From positions 1 through 64,000 of the forward strand of contig NZ_JAJSBI010000018.1 in NCBI RefSeq assembly GCF_021261325.1: 64,000 nt of DNA, read 5' to 3'. Made by a program: the position numbers and the translations under genes. This DNA comes from Streptomyces guryensis. GTDB taxonomy: Bacteria > Actinomycetota > Actinomycetes > Streptomycetales > Streptomycetaceae. Below are positions 1 to 8,095 of the stretch, piece by piece (the first letter of the stretch is position 1; every line of letters starts with the position of its first letter). The notes under the pieces were generated by a model. It was not told where the DNA came from, ran no database searches, and worked only from the letters and a program-made list of their open reading frames with translations.

Positions 1-47
1 CCTGGCATGCTATCGTCCCCTTCACCTTTCGGATCTTGGGTAAGCCA

Positions 48-599
48 TCAGATCCAGAGACATTCCTCCAATCTCTGCCCGCTGCGCGGGCTATACGGCA
101 CTGCGCCTCGTGGCGCAGAGAGGCTGTTGTGCGGGCGGTTCGGGCCGGTCAGGCGGTGCACCGACGGGATCACCGTCCACAGCCGCAACTCGCGGGCCAA
201 CTCGGCGATCGCCGCCAACTCCGATCGGAGGACCGGCCACTGGCACCGATTCCAGTCCGCGGGGCCGGCCGCGTCCGGGCCGTCGACCGACATGACCAGC
301 TTGCTGGGAAAGCAGATCGCGCCTTCCGGAAAGTGCACGATCCTCGCTTGCCGGGCGCTGGCCTGGCGCATCAGAGCACGGACCCCACGGCCGCTCTCGT
401 GCAGCGCTTCGACGTCGCGGGGGTCTTCGCGGACGGTGGTCTGTGCTGCGGCGAGCCGCACGTTCTTGGGATTCCCTGCTTCCGGCATGACGTCTCCCGA
501 TGGAGTCGGACGGAAGTGCCGGAGGGCGGACGTGTAGGACTCGCCGGTCTTGGCGGCGCGGGCACGTACCTGGCGCTTGAAGTTCCTACGGGCTGTCAT
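48..599 (-). pseudogene. Truncated nitrilase-family (carbon-nitrogen hydrolase) gene
   Basis: The reading frame begins with a basic leader (MTARRNFKRQVRARAAKTGE) that I know from Streptomyces proteins. It then enters a carbon-nitrogen hydrolase N-terminal domain: VRLAAAQTTVRED, the FPEGAICFPS segment holding the first catalytic Glu, and SVHRLTGPNRPHNSL. After residue 160 (NSL) the family sequence, normally a YVISDRGE-type strand followed by the catalytic Lys and Cys, is replaced by 23 unrelated residues and a stop at 48. Intact relatives are about 270-300 residues, so the Lys and Cys of the catalytic triad are missing and the product should be inactive. A GGAAGG-like ribosome site precedes the ATG at 599. 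The break falls exactly where the hairpin pair at 73-120 begins, suggesting insertion or rearrangement rather than a simple frameshift. Confidence 0.75.
73..120. repeat. Nested hairpin pair at the nitrilase break point
   Basis: Two adjacent stem-loops sit inside an outer inverted repeat. The outer arms are CTCTGC (73-78) and GCAGAG (115-120). The first inner stem is CCCGC/GCGGG (78-82, 86-90) and the second is CTGCGCC/GGCGCAG (101-107, 112-118, loop TCGT). Homology to the nitrilase family stops at base 120. Such subterminal hairpins are typical of IS200/IS605-type ends or of palindromic mobile elements, but no transposase is visible in the 72 bases left of it, so the element type is open. Confidence 0.45.
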
Positions 600-1083
600 C
601 GCGGCCTTCCACGCCTTGAGCGACGGCTCCCCGGCAACCTCGCCCGAGGCGATCGGGCTGCGGCAACGGCCTGAGACGCTGGTCCCTTTGCCTCCGAGGG
701 GAGACCGTGCTGGGGACGGTCGCGGGAGGTTCGGCGTAGGCCACGCAGTCGGTCATCATGCCGTCGCTCGCGAACTCCGTCAACAACCTTCAACACGGCC
801 GACGCGCCGTCGCTTTGCCGGGGCGGATGCAGAGAAACACCTCGGCTTCACACGCTGAACTTGACAGAGAGGACATCGGTGCGCGTCCCGCTGTGCCTGT
901 CGAGGCCCGCGATGATCGGGGCGGGGAGGCGCCTAATGGACGAAAGGCCGGCTCGGGCCCCTCCCCGGACGCCCCGGAGATCGACGGGGCCCGCGCTGCG
1001 GTCGTGAGGATGTCCGATCCCGGGCATGGCCTCAGAATGGACGTTATGCCCTGCTTGTTCCGGATCGGGGATCGGAGGTATCC
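600..1083. other. 484-bp stretch without a recognisable gene
   Basis: Several short frames cross this stretch on both strands, but none has a good ribosome site or family features. It must hold the promoter of the truncated nitrilase gene (leftward) and that of the amphi-Trp gene (rightward). A TTGACA hexamer lies at 861-866, but I cannot pair it with a convincing -10 box. Confidence 0.4.
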
Positions 1084-1377
1084 ATGAAGGATCTCAAGGT
1101 CGAGCAGAAGAGCTCGCTGTCACGCATTGAGGCGGCCGATCAGCTCACTGCACTTGCGACTGCGCTGAGAGAAGGCGGGGATGCCGAACTGGAACTCGGC
1201 CCCTGGACGCTGAGCCTGCGGATTCCCGACGACCTTCGCGGCGAGTTGGAAGTCGAGGTCGGCGACGGGGAGATCGAGCTGGAGATCGAGTTCAAGTGGC
1301 CGACCGCACCGCCCCGTACAGCGCCGTCGCGCGGCAGGGGTAGGACCGCGAAGCGGTCCGCCACAAGAACCGCGTGA
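1084..1377 (+). CDS. Amphi-Trp domain-containing protein
   Basis: This 97-residue protein contains the small amphi-Trp domain at about residues 5-75: an N-terminal amphipathic helix (SRIEAADQLTALATALREG), then the alternating strands GPWTLSLRIPDDLRGELEVEV and IELEIEFKW ending in the domain's Trp. The last 25 residues are a basic, Pro/Arg-rich tail. The domain is common in actinobacteria and archaea and has no assigned biochemical role. A strong GGAGG at 1075-1079 fixes the ATG at 1084. The gene stands alone, convergent with the downstream amidotransferase and separated from it by a small stem-loop. Confidence 0.85.
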   Translation: MKDLKVEQKSSLSRIEAADQLTALATALREGGDAELELGPWTLSLRIPDDLRGELEVEVGDGEIELEIEFKWPTAPPRTAPSRGRGRTAKRSATRTA

Positions 1378-1393
1378 GTCGTGCCAGGACCTC

Positions 1394-1413
1394 GGGCCGA
1401 TGAGGAACGGCCC
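1394..1413. terminator. Small stem-loop between convergent genes
   Basis: GGGCCG (1394-1399) pairs with CGGCCC (1408-1413) around an 8-base loop, 17 bp after the amphi-Trp stop and 17 bp after the leftward amidotransferase stop. There is no U-tract, as is usual for GC-rich actinomycetes. Confidence 0.4.
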
Positions 1414-1429
1414 ACGCACGGCCCACGCG

Positions 1430-2272
1430 TCATGCAGGTTCGGGGACGAACGGATGCAACTCGTCGGCACCGGCCTGTACGACGCCGTAACTGCTTTCCG
1501 GTACCTCGTTCCAGGCGCCAGGCAGGTCGCCGAGAGGCTCGGAGACGACGAGGCGGGTCTCGTCGGACACTTCCCGCAGGAAGGCCGCATCGGGGTGCAG
1601 TCTGCGCAGGGCGTCCACGCGGGTGCTGTAGAACAACGACCGGGAAGCACCCTGGCTCGAGTAGCGGAAGGCCCAGACGCGGCCGCCGTCACTCACGGCG
1701 ACCGTCATCTGCACCGGGAACTCCACACCGTGGTCGCGGCCGCTGCGTTCCACCACTCCCACCATCCGGGACACGGCGCCCGGCGGGTCCTCGTCCAGGC
1801 CGAAGGTGAGCGCCAGGTAGAACATCACCTCCGAGTCCGTCGTTCCTTCGATGTCCGAGTACAGCGCAGGGTCGACGAGCAGGGACAGCTCGCGACGCAT
1901 GAGGTGGAAATCCGTGATGACGCCGTTGTGCATCCACATCCAACGGCCGTGCCGGAACGGGTGGCAGTTCGTCTGCTGCACCGCCGTGCCGGTCGTCGCC
2001 CGTATGTGGGCGAAGAACAACGGGGAACGGACATGATCCGCGAGCTCCCTCAGATTGCGGTTGTTCCAGGCCGGGCCGATGTCCCTGAACAGGGCCGGGG
2101 TGTCGATGCTCTCCTGCGACTGCGAGTACCATCCGACGCCGAAACCGTCGCCGTTCGTCGTCTCGACACCCAGTCTGGAGTGGAGGCTCTGATCGATCAG
2201 CGAGTGGGCCGGTTTGTAGAGGATGGTGTCGAGAAGCAGGGGTGTTCCCGAGTAAGCGAGCCATCGGCACAT
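1430..2272 (-). CDS. Class II glutamine amidotransferase (YafJ/EgtC-like)
   Basis: This 280-residue protein starts MCRWLAYSGTP, so removal of Met exposes Cys2, the N-terminal nucleophile of the Ntn-hydrolase (GATase type 2) fold. Other family features are NGDGFGVGWY (about residues 41-50), FAHIRATTGT (about 107-116), the NCHPFRHGRWMWMHNGVI block (about 122-139) and the TDSEVMFYLAL helix. Class II GATases release ammonia from glutamine or gamma-glutamyl substrates. The nearest known relatives are YafJ-type proteins and EgtC, which cleaves a gamma-glutamyl bond in ergothioneine synthesis. No ergothioneine genes flank it, so EgtC itself is unlikely and the substrate is unknown. The ribosome site before the ATG is weak (GGTGAT). 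The 240 bp upstream (2273-2512) must carry its promoter; I see no clear boxes there. Confidence 0.88.
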   Translation of the reverse strand: MCRWLAYSGTPLLLDTILYKPAHSLIDQSLHSRLGVETTNGDGFGVGWYSQSQESIDTPALFRDIGPAWNNRNLRELADHVRSPLFFAHIRATTGTAVQQTNCHPFRHGRWMWMHNGVITDFHLMRRELSLLVDPALYSDIEGTTDSEVMFYLALTFGLDEDPPGAVSRMVGVVERSGRDHGVEFPVQMTVAVSDGGRVWAFRYSSQGASRSLFYSTRVDALRRLHPDAAFLREVSDETRLVVSEPLGDLPGAWNEVPESSYGVVQAGADELHPFVPEPA

Positions 2273-2512
2273 GAGCGATCACCTGTGTTCCTGCCTGCAT
2301 CTGCGGGAAAGCCCTGAAGTCCCGCCCGCGGCGTCCGGAGTCTTCAACGAGTCCGCCGGTCACAAGGCTGCAGCGCCCCGCTGTCCCCCTCATTTTCGCC
2401 TCCCGCGCCGCCCATCGCCACGCGGACGTGGATCGGACGGCCGTCTCTCAGCACCGGCGATGCGTGGGCGTTCGCGGTCGTCAGCCGGAGCGCCCACACG
2501 ATTGCCCGGGGA

Positions 2513-3163
2513 TCAGTTCACTGAGTCGAGGGCGGCGAGGATGTCGGCCGGTTCGGCGCGGGTGGTGTAGTCGGTGTCGACGAAGGACCAGCGGATCACG
2601 CCGTCACGGTCGATGACGTGGGTGGCGGGCAGCGGGAGCGTGCGCGGGTGTCCGCCGTTGACGCGCTGGAGGTCGAAGCCGAGCCTGTCGTAGACGGCGG
2701 CGAGGTCGTGGGGCAGGTCGAAGGCGAGGCCGTACTGCTTGGCGGTTTCGGAGCCGATGTCGCTGAGGACGTCGAAGGCGAGGTCGTGCTTCTCCGCCAG
2801 GGTGAGGGACTCGTCGGGGATCTGCGGGGACACGGCCAACAGGCGGGCGCCGCGGGCGGTGATGGCCTCGTGGTGCTGCTGGAGACAGCGCAGGGCGATG
2901 TTGCAGTAGGGGCACCAGGCGCCGCGGTAGAAGGTCAACACGACCGGCCCGTCGGTGAGCAGGTCGTCCAGGGCCAGGGTCTGTCCGGTGGCCGTGGGGA
3001 GGTGGAAGCGTGGGGCCTGGGCGCCGACGGTCAGGGCGTGGGCGGCCTGGCCGGAGTCGGCGAGTTCCCGGCCGGCCCGCTGCATGATCTCCCGGATCTC
3101 GGTGGGGATCTGCTGCTGACGCGCTTCGTAGAAGGTGCGCAGTTCCGCGGTCAAGGTGGTCAT
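2513..3163 (-). CDS. Peroxiredoxin-like AhpC/TSA family protein
   Basis: This 216-residue thioredoxin-fold protein has a helical N-terminal extension (about 1-45) and then the redoxin domain (PRFHLPTATGQTLALDDLL, VVLTFYRGAWCPYCN, with Cys84 and Cys87 as the active CPYC). VTHVIDRDGVIRWSFVDTDYTTRAEP closes the fold. This architecture is that of the peroxiredoxin-like proteins that reduce peroxides at the expense of thiols. I start it at the ATG at 3163 because GGGAGG lies 8 bases upstream; an in-frame upstream ATG at 3202 would begin inside the operator region. It is divergent from a TetR gene, and both promoters carry the same 24-bp operator, so the TetR protein very probably controls it. Confidence 0.88.
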   Translation of the reverse strand: MTTLTAELRTFYEARQQQIPTEIREIMQRAGRELADSGQAAHALTVGAQAPRFHLPTATGQTLALDDLLTDGPVVLTFYRGAWCPYCNIALRCLQQHHEAITARGARLLAVSPQIPDESLTLAEKHDLAFDVLSDIGSETAKQYGLAFDLPHDLAAVYDRLGFDLQRVNGGHPRTLPLPATHVIDRDGVIRWSFVDTDYTTRAEPADILAALDSVN

Positions 3164-3203
3164 GGTGCTCGTTCCTCCCGGCTGACGGCTGGAGCGGGGC
3201 AAA

Positions 3204-3227
3204 ATCTTGAAATGACCGTTCCAAGAT
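3204..3227. promoter_or_regulatory. TetR operator copy 1 (peroxiredoxin side)
   Basis: Inverted half-sites ATCTTGAAAT and GTTCCAAGAT flank a 4-bp centre (GACC). This copy lies 41 bp upstream of the peroxiredoxin start. Its half-site spacing and core match the second copy at 3285-3308. Confidence 0.7.
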
Positions 3228-3284
3228 AAGGGTATGCGCGCCCTCGCGCCAGCCGCGCGGAGGGGGTGACGCGAACCGGGGAGT

Positions 3285-3308
3285 ATCTTGGAATCCTTAT
3301 TTCAGGAT
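3285..3308. promoter_or_regulatory. TetR operator copy 2 (tetR side)
   Basis: Inverted half-sites ATCTTGGAAT and ATTTCAGGAT flank a 4-bp centre (CCTT). The site ends 13 bp before the tetR ATG at 3322 and covers the alternative ATG at 3307. This favours the 3322 start and predicts autoregulation. Confidence 0.7.
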
Positions 3309-3321
3309 GGTGGGGTGGATC

Positions 3322-3921
3322 ATGCCGGACATCAAGCACTTTGATCCGGACGCCAGCCTGGAGACCGTGGTGCGGTTGTTCTGGCGGCAGGGCGTTGCCT
3401 CGACCGGGATCCAGGACGTGGTGACCGCGACCGGGCTCAACCGCTCCAGCCTGTACGCCACGTTCGGCGGCAAACAGGAGCTCTACCTGGCCGCGCTGCG
3501 CCGCTACCTGGAGCAGCGGTCCCAGCCGGTGTTTCGGCGCCTGGCCGAGGACGAGCGGGGCCTGCCGGCCGTCTCCGAGTTCTTCGACGGCCTGATCGAG
3601 ACCCGCTGCTCGGGCGAGTACGCCCGCTGGGGCTGCATGGTCTCCAACGCGCACGCCGGGGCTGAGAACAGCGATCCGGCGGTACGTGCCGTCCTGGACC
3701 AGCACCACCGGGAGCTGTGCGAGGCGCTGTACGCGGCCCTGGTGACCGCCGAGCGCCAGGGGCAGCTTGCCCCGGGGACCGCGCCCGGCGCCTCCGCGGA
3801 TCTGCTGGCGCTGCTCGCCTACGGCGTCAACCTGCGCTCGCGTGCCGGTGCCGACGCCGCGACGCTGCGAAATACCGTGACCGCCGCCCTGGACTCGCTC
3901 GGCGTCAGGGCGGCGCCGTAA
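3322..3921 (+). CDS. TetR/AcrR family regulator
   Basis: This 199-residue regulator has an N-terminal TetR DNA-binding domain: FDPDASLETVVRLFWRQG (helix 1), IQDVVTATGLNRSSLYATFGGKQELYLAALRRYLE (helix-turn-helix and helix 4). The C-terminal ligand domain contains CSGEYARWGCMVSNAHAG, a pattern of the YbaQ/NemR-like group, in which Cys residues can sense electrophiles or oxidants. Two Cys (in TRCSGE and WGCM) are placed suitably for that role; redox sensing here is inference. It is divergent from the peroxiredoxin-like gene and shares duplicated operators with it. The start at 3322 is chosen over 3307 because the operator covers the latter. Confidence 0.85.
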   Translation: MPDIKHFDPDASLETVVRLFWRQGVASTGIQDVVTATGLNRSSLYATFGGKQELYLAALRRYLEQRSQPVFRRLAEDERGLPAVSEFFDGLIETRCSGEYARWGCMVSNAHAGAENSDPAVRAVLDQHHRELCEALYAALVTAERQGQLAPGTAPGASADLLALLAYGVNLRSRAGADAATLRNTVTAALDSLGVRAAP

Positions 3922-4009
3922 GCGGCGAGGGCGTGATTCCTGAGGCCGGAGGACTTTCGCAGTGGTCCGCCGGCGCGCCTGACCCGGGCCCGGTCGGAAA
4001 CGCCGGCGG

Positions 4010-4039
4010 CCCGGTCCCGCCTCGGGTGGCGGAACCGGG
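4010..4039. terminator. Bidirectional terminator hairpin
   Basis: A 12-bp stem with one mismatch (4010-4021 with 4028-4039) and a 6-base loop lies between the convergent tetR gene and the large glycosidase gene, 28 bp from the latter's stop. Confidence 0.6.
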
Positions 4040-4066
4040 CCTCTGCCTGCGGCACCGGCGGCTGAC

Positions 4067-7000
4067 TCATCGCACCTCCCGCGCAAACGGCGCCACGACG
4101 ATCCGGTCGATCAGCGGCGCGTAGCGGGAGCGGAGCAGCACCCCCGGGAAGGTGTCGGAGGCGTAGGTCGTGCCGTCGAAGTTCGGCAGTTCCTCGGAGC
4201 GGAAGGCGATCGTGTTCTGCCCCTTCTTCAGCTGGACCGGGACGGTCAGCTCCCAGAAGTTGTCCTGGTGGAAGGTGTGCGGGAAGCCGACGCGCTGCAC
4301 GGCGCCTCCGTTGACGGTGATGTCGGCGTGGCGGGCCAGCGGGTCCGGGTTGTAGTGCGTCGCCTCCGACTGCTCCGGGTTCGAGTAGCGGATGCGCAGC
4401 GCGTACAGCCCGGCCTTGTCCGCGGCGACCGTGAACGTCGCCGTGTTGCCGTTGCCCGGGTCGCCGCCGATGCCCGTGATCGCCGTACCGTCGGTCGCCA
4501 GGGGCAGTGAGGTCACCGTGGCCGAGCCCGCGAGCTTGGCGTCCTGCGCCTCGTACGTACGTGCCTTGAGCGTGCCGTCGGTGGGCGTGACCGTCAGCCG
4601 GTCCACGAGGGTGGCGGCCGAACCGCCGGTCACGGTCACCTTGTTGATGCCGCCCGAAAGGGAGACGGCGACCTCGTGCCCGGCCCTGGACACGTGCAGG
4701 ACGTCGTGCCCGTTGACCGACAGCCGCGCGTCCGCCCCGCCCAGGGTGCCGACATCGAGGGTGGCCTCGCGGTCGGCGGGCGAGTAGACCCAGAACGTGG
4801 CCGTCTGTCCCTTCGCGACTCGGACCGCGCCGGAGCCGGTGGCCGGGGCCGGGGTGTGCTTGGGCAGGTCGTAGACGGGCCGCGCCCCGCCGCCCGGCCA
4901 GGCCAGCTCACCCTCGTAGACCTCGGTGGCCGCCGAGGCGTCCGGCAGGGACAGGGTGAGGCGGTCGACGATGGCGTCGCCCTTGGTGGCGCGCTCGCCG
5001 TCGAGACTCTTCGCGGCCAGCGTCAGGGTGTGCCGGCCCTTGGTGAGATGCACCTTGGTGTCGCCGTGGTCCCACACCACCCACTTGTAGCCGAGCGGCA
5101 GATACAGCTCCTGCTCGCTGTCCGCCTCTCCGTCCATCCGCAGGAACACGTTGGTGGGGCCCTGCTCCTTCACCTTGTCGAAGGTGTTCAGGGAGTTGGC
5201 GAAGACACTCAGGTCGTACGTGCCGTCCTCGGGCACGTCCACGGCGAAGTCGAGCGTGACGTCCGAGCCGGTGCGCAGACCGCCCACGTCGTAGCCGCCG
5301 GAGGTGTAGAACTTCGACACGTCGGCCGTCGAGCCCTCCGGGCCGTTCCTGGAGTAGCCGGACCCGGTGTGGGCGGCGTCCTCCGCCTCGTACGAGCCCT
5401 GCCAGCGCACGGGCGCGGACTGTGTTGCCTTCGCCTTTCCGGCCGGGCTGAGGACGATCTCGTAGGCCGAGGACTCCTTCAGCTTCGGCAGCGCGCCGTC
5501 GCCGAAGTCCACGACGGCCGTCCCGTCGTCACCGACCTTCAGATTCGTCTCCGTCAGCAGCTTCGGGCCGGAGTTGTCCCCGACCTGCCCGCTCCAGTCG
5601 ATCTCCCGCACCCAGGCGTGGACCTGGTCCCCGAAGACCTTCCTGGGGACGCCCGAGAAGGTGATGTGGCCCTTCCCGGTCGACCCGCCGAAAATCAGCC
5701 GGGCCTGCTTCTTCTTCTCGTCGAGCGTGGCCACGCCCTGCATGGTGTAGTTCTGGCCCGGGAACGGCGGGGTCACCTTCACGGTGTGCCCGCTCATCGA
5801 GGCGTACGAGTGCAGCAGCCACCACTGGCCGTTGCCGCGGTCGGACTGCACCGCGGAGTCGGAGAGATTGCCGTCGATGTTCCAGTAGGCGATGTCGGCG
5901 TCCACCTTGGACTCCTCGATCGCGGACACCCACTGGATCATCTGGCCGGGCACGGAGGTGTGGTAGTTGAAGGCGTACTCGTTGATGTTGACGGGGAGTT
6001 GGGTGCCCTCACGGTCGGTGCCCTTGAACAGGTCCTTCTCCCACGCCCGGTACTTGGCGACGCTCTCGCGCACCGCCTCCGGGTGGCTCAGCTCATGCCA
6101 TGTGATCACGTCGGGGAGCGTCCCCGCGGCCAGGGTGTGCGTGAGGAAGCCCTTCACCTGGTCGAACAGGACGCTGGTGTTGGGACCGGCTATACGGGCT
6201 TCCGGCATCTTGCCCTTGATGAGCTTGTAGGCGGAGTCCCAGGCGGCGAAGTAGTCCTTGGGGTCGGTCAGCCAGCTGACCTTGTCGTAGCTCCAGTCAC
6301 CGGTGCCGAACATGTTGCCCTCGGGCTCGTTGAACGGCACGAAGACGATGTTGTCCTGGTACCGCTTCGGTAGCTGCAGGACCTGGTCGACCTGCTTGGC
6401 GATCTTCTCCTCGTAGAGCCTGAGCTTCTCCGCGGGGGTGTCGCCGGGCCACTCGTACGGGAAGCCGCGGTTGATGTCCGTCATGTAGATGTAGACGTCG
6501 CCGTCGGTGGAGTCGGCCAGCGGCTTGACCACGTCCAGCGCGTCGGCGCCGGGGTGCTGCGGGCCGTCCTGTGCCTTGGTGGAGACGGTCCGCAGCCCCA
6601 TGCCCTCGATGAGGTTGTTGGTGGGGACGTCCGGCCCGTACACGCCATAGAGGGTGCCGGAGGCACCGCCGTGGAACTTGCCGGTGTCCGAGCCGAGGTC
6701 GACGGTCAGGGCCCCCTCGCGGACCACGGTGACGGTCGCCTTCACCGCGTGTCCGGCGGCGGCTCCGGCGACCGTGAAGGTGCCCACCCGGGCGTACTCC
6801 TCGGCCGGTACGGCGTCCCAGGTGACCGGCGCATCGCGGTCGTAGCCGTCGGAGAAGGCGGAGCGGACGGCCGCGGGGAGGGAAGGGGCCGTCCCGGTCG
6901 TCGTACGGACGTCGAAGGATGTCTGCGAGAGCTGCTGGAGGGTGGGCACGCTTGCGACCGTGCCGGCGACCTGCTCGGGGGTCAGCGCAGAGTGCCAGAC

Positions 7001-7741
7001 CGCGAAGTCGTCGACCGCGCCTTTGAGCAGCGGGTCCGGGTATAAGGACTTGCCGATGTAGCCGGCCGCCGTGGCCGAACCGTCCAGGAGGTCCCTGGCC
7101 TTGACTGTCGTCGCGGCGGAGGAGACCGCCACGCCGTCGAGGTAGGTGATGACCCGGTGGGCGGCCGTGTCGAGGGTGACGGTCACGGTCCGCCAGCCGT
7201 CGGCGGGCAGCGGGGCGTATCCGGAGACCTGTGCCTCCGCGCCTCCGCCGCCGGTGGTCACGGCGGTGCGCAGCACGCTGCCGTTGTACGGCGTCGTGAA
7301 CAGGTACCTGCTGGTGTCGGCGCCCAGATCGAAGATCCGCTGCCAGTCCGACTTGTCGCCGCTCCACTTCACGCGGGCCGAGACCGTCAAGTCGCCCGCG
7401 TCGCCGAGCACTTCGCGGGGAAGGCGGACATAGGCGCCGTCCGAGGTGGGTGCCCCGCCGGGCAGGGACAGCGCCTTGCCGCCGTCCGGGCCCGCGACGG
7501 ACTGGGCGGTGGAGCCGTTCACCAGGGTCGCCGTCAGCCCGTTGCCCGAGCTGTCGGTGATCCTGCCGGAGGCGAGATCGTCCTGGTCGAAGGTGTAGTG
7601 GGCGGCGGGCTGGGGCGTATCGGCCGCCTGCGCGGGGACGGCCGGTGCGGCCAGCAGCCCCGCGCCGAGAGCCAGCACCATGGCGGCCGGGGCCCGGCGC
7701 CGGGCGGATCTGTCAGCGGATGGCATGGATTGCGTCCTCAA
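4067..7741 (-). CDS. Secreted multimodular glycoside hydrolase (LamG, Ig-like, TIM-barrel, CBM-like modules)
   Basis: This 1224-residue extracellular enzyme has a signal peptide (residues 1-39, VPAQA cleavage site) and a laminin-G/concanavalin-like domain (about 45-255). An Ig-like bacterial domain follows (about 270-342), then a (beta/alpha)8 catalytic domain (about 345-700), a C-terminal beta-domain and three carbohydrate-binding-like beta-sandwiches (about 790-935, 945-1060 and 1065-1215; the first and last begin with EAEDA and YEAQDA, as in CBM6/CBM35). Clan GH-A catalysis is visible: Glu472 in FVPFNEPEGN as acid/base and Glu588 in VNINEYAF as nucleophile. The layout resembles GH39-like enzymes, but I cannot assign a family or substrate from sequence alone. 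It is divergent from lacI; two CGAACCGGTTCG operators lie in its promoter, so it is probably induced by a sugar released from its own substrate. Confidence 0.8.
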   Translation of the reverse strand: MRTQSMPSADRSARRRAPAAMVLALGAGLLAAPAVPAQAADTPQPAAHYTFDQDDLASGRITDSSGNGLTATLVNGSTAQSVAGPDGGKALSLPGGAPTSDGAYVRLPREVLGDAGDLTVSARVKWSGDKSDWQRIFDLGADTSRYLFTTPYNGSVLRTAVTTGGGGAEAQVSGYAPLPADGWRTVTVTLDTAAHRVITYLDGVAVSSAATTVKARDLLDGSATAAGYIGKSLYPDPLLKGAVDDFAVWHSALTPEQVAGTVASVPTLQQLSQTSFDVRTTTGTAPSLPAAVRSAFSDGYDRDAPVTWDAVPAEEYARVGTFTVAGAAAGHAVKATVTVVREGALTVDLGSDTGKFHGGASGTLYGVYGPDVPTNNLIEGMGLRTVSTKAQDGPQHPGADALDVVKPLADSTDGDVYIYMTDINRGFPYEWPGDTPAEKLRLYEEKIAKQVDQVLQLPKRYQDNIVFVPFNEPEGNMFGTGDWSYDKVSWLTDPKDYFAAWDSAYKLIKGKMPEARIAGPNTSVLFDQVKGFLTHTLAAGTLPDVITWHELSHPEAVRESVAKYRAWEKDLFKGTDREGTQLPVNINEYAFNYHTSVPGQMIQWVSAIEESKVDADIAYWNIDGNLSDSAVQSDRGNGQWWLLHSYASMSGHTVKVTPPFPGQNYTMQGVATLDEKKKQARLIFGGSTGKGHITFSGVPRKVFGDQVHAWVREIDWSGQVGDNSGPKLLTETNLKVGDDGTAVVDFGDGALPKLKESSAYEIVLSPAGKAKATQSAPVRWQGSYEAEDAAHTGSGYSRNGPEGSTADVSKFYTSGGYDVGGLRTGSDVTLDFAVDVPEDGTYDLSVFANSLNTFDKVKEQGPTNVFLRMDGEADSEQELYLPLGYKWVVWDHGDTKVHLTKGRHTLTLAAKSLDGERATKGDAIVDRLTLSLPDASAATEVYEGELAWPGGGARPVYDLPKHTPAPATGSGAVRVAKGQTATFWVYSPADREATLDVGTLGGADARLSVNGHDVLHVSRAGHEVAVSLSGGINKVTVTGGSAATLVDRLTVTPTDGTLKARTYEAQDAKLAGSATVTSLPLATDGTAITGIGGDPGNGNTATFTVAADKAGLYALRIRYSNPEQSEATHYNPDPLARHADITVNGGAVQRVGFPHTFHQDNFWELTVPVQLKKGQNTIAFRSEELPNFDGTTYASDTFPGVLLRSRYAPLIDRIVVAPFAREVR

Positions 7742-7777
7742 TCCTTGTGGATCGGCATATCTGCGTATCGGTATGCG

Positions 7778-7791
7778 TCGAACCGGTTCGA
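7778..7791. promoter_or_regulatory. LacI operator O1
   Basis: Perfect palindrome TCGAACCGGTTCGA, 37 bp upstream of the multimodular glycosidase start. One of four copies of the CGAACCGGTTCG core in 290 bp. Confidence 0.85.
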
Positions 7792-7834
7792 TCAGGTGCG
7801 GAACGGGGCTGGTGTCGTCGGAAGGATCACTTCA

Positions 7835-7848
7835 TCGAACCGGTTCGG
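7835..7848. promoter_or_regulatory. LacI operator O2
   Basis: Core palindrome CGAACCGGTTCG at 7836-7847, 57 bp from O1 (centre to centre). It sits upstream of the glycosidase, in the likely promoter. Confidence 0.85.
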
Positions 7849-7938
7849 GGAAGCTAGCATCGGGAATCCGGGCCAGCAATCCCCTCGACCCGAGGAAAAC
7901 GGGGCCTTCCGACGGATACGAAAGTGCTGTCAGAGGTG

Positions 7939-7967
7939 TTGACAGGCGTCCGGCCAGTTCCTACGGT
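7939..7967 (+). promoter_or_regulatory. Vegetative-type promoter of lacI
   Basis: TTGACA (7939-7944), a 17-bp spacer and TACGGT (7962-7967) form a good sigma-HrdB promoter pointing at the LacI gene. Operator O3 begins 9 bp after the -10 box, at the expected transcription start. Confidence 0.7.
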
Positions 7968-7976
7968 CGCTTCACG

Positions 7977-7988
7977 CGAACCGGTTCG
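7977..7988. promoter_or_regulatory. LacI operator O3
   Basis: CGAACCGGTTCG directly downstream of the lacI promoter -10 box. Occupancy should block transcription initiation (autorepression). Confidence 0.85.
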
Positions 7989-8055
7989 ACAACCGGATCG
8001 GCCTCGCAGTTCCACCCGCCCTCGTGAACCGACGAGTACTCTCTCCATCGAGAAG

Positions 8056-8069
8056 TCGAACCGGTTCGA
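8056..8069. promoter_or_regulatory. LacI operator O4
   Basis: Perfect palindrome TCGAACCGGTTCGA in the lacI leader, 26 bp before the GTG start and 80 bp from O3. A roadblock or looping partner. Confidence 0.85.
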
Positions 8070-8095
8070 GCCTGATTTCGAGCAAGGAGCCGCCC

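Noticed and set aside
4676..6373. 565-codon open frame antisense to the multimodular glycosidase
   Set aside because: It is the GC-rich mirror of the real gene (poly-Val/Gly/Arg composition, no family motif, no ribosome site). Similar long mirrors at 12736-14547, 14584-16272, 25804-27690, 37705-40242, 40077-41993, 48057-49796 and 53831-56182 were dropped for the same reason.
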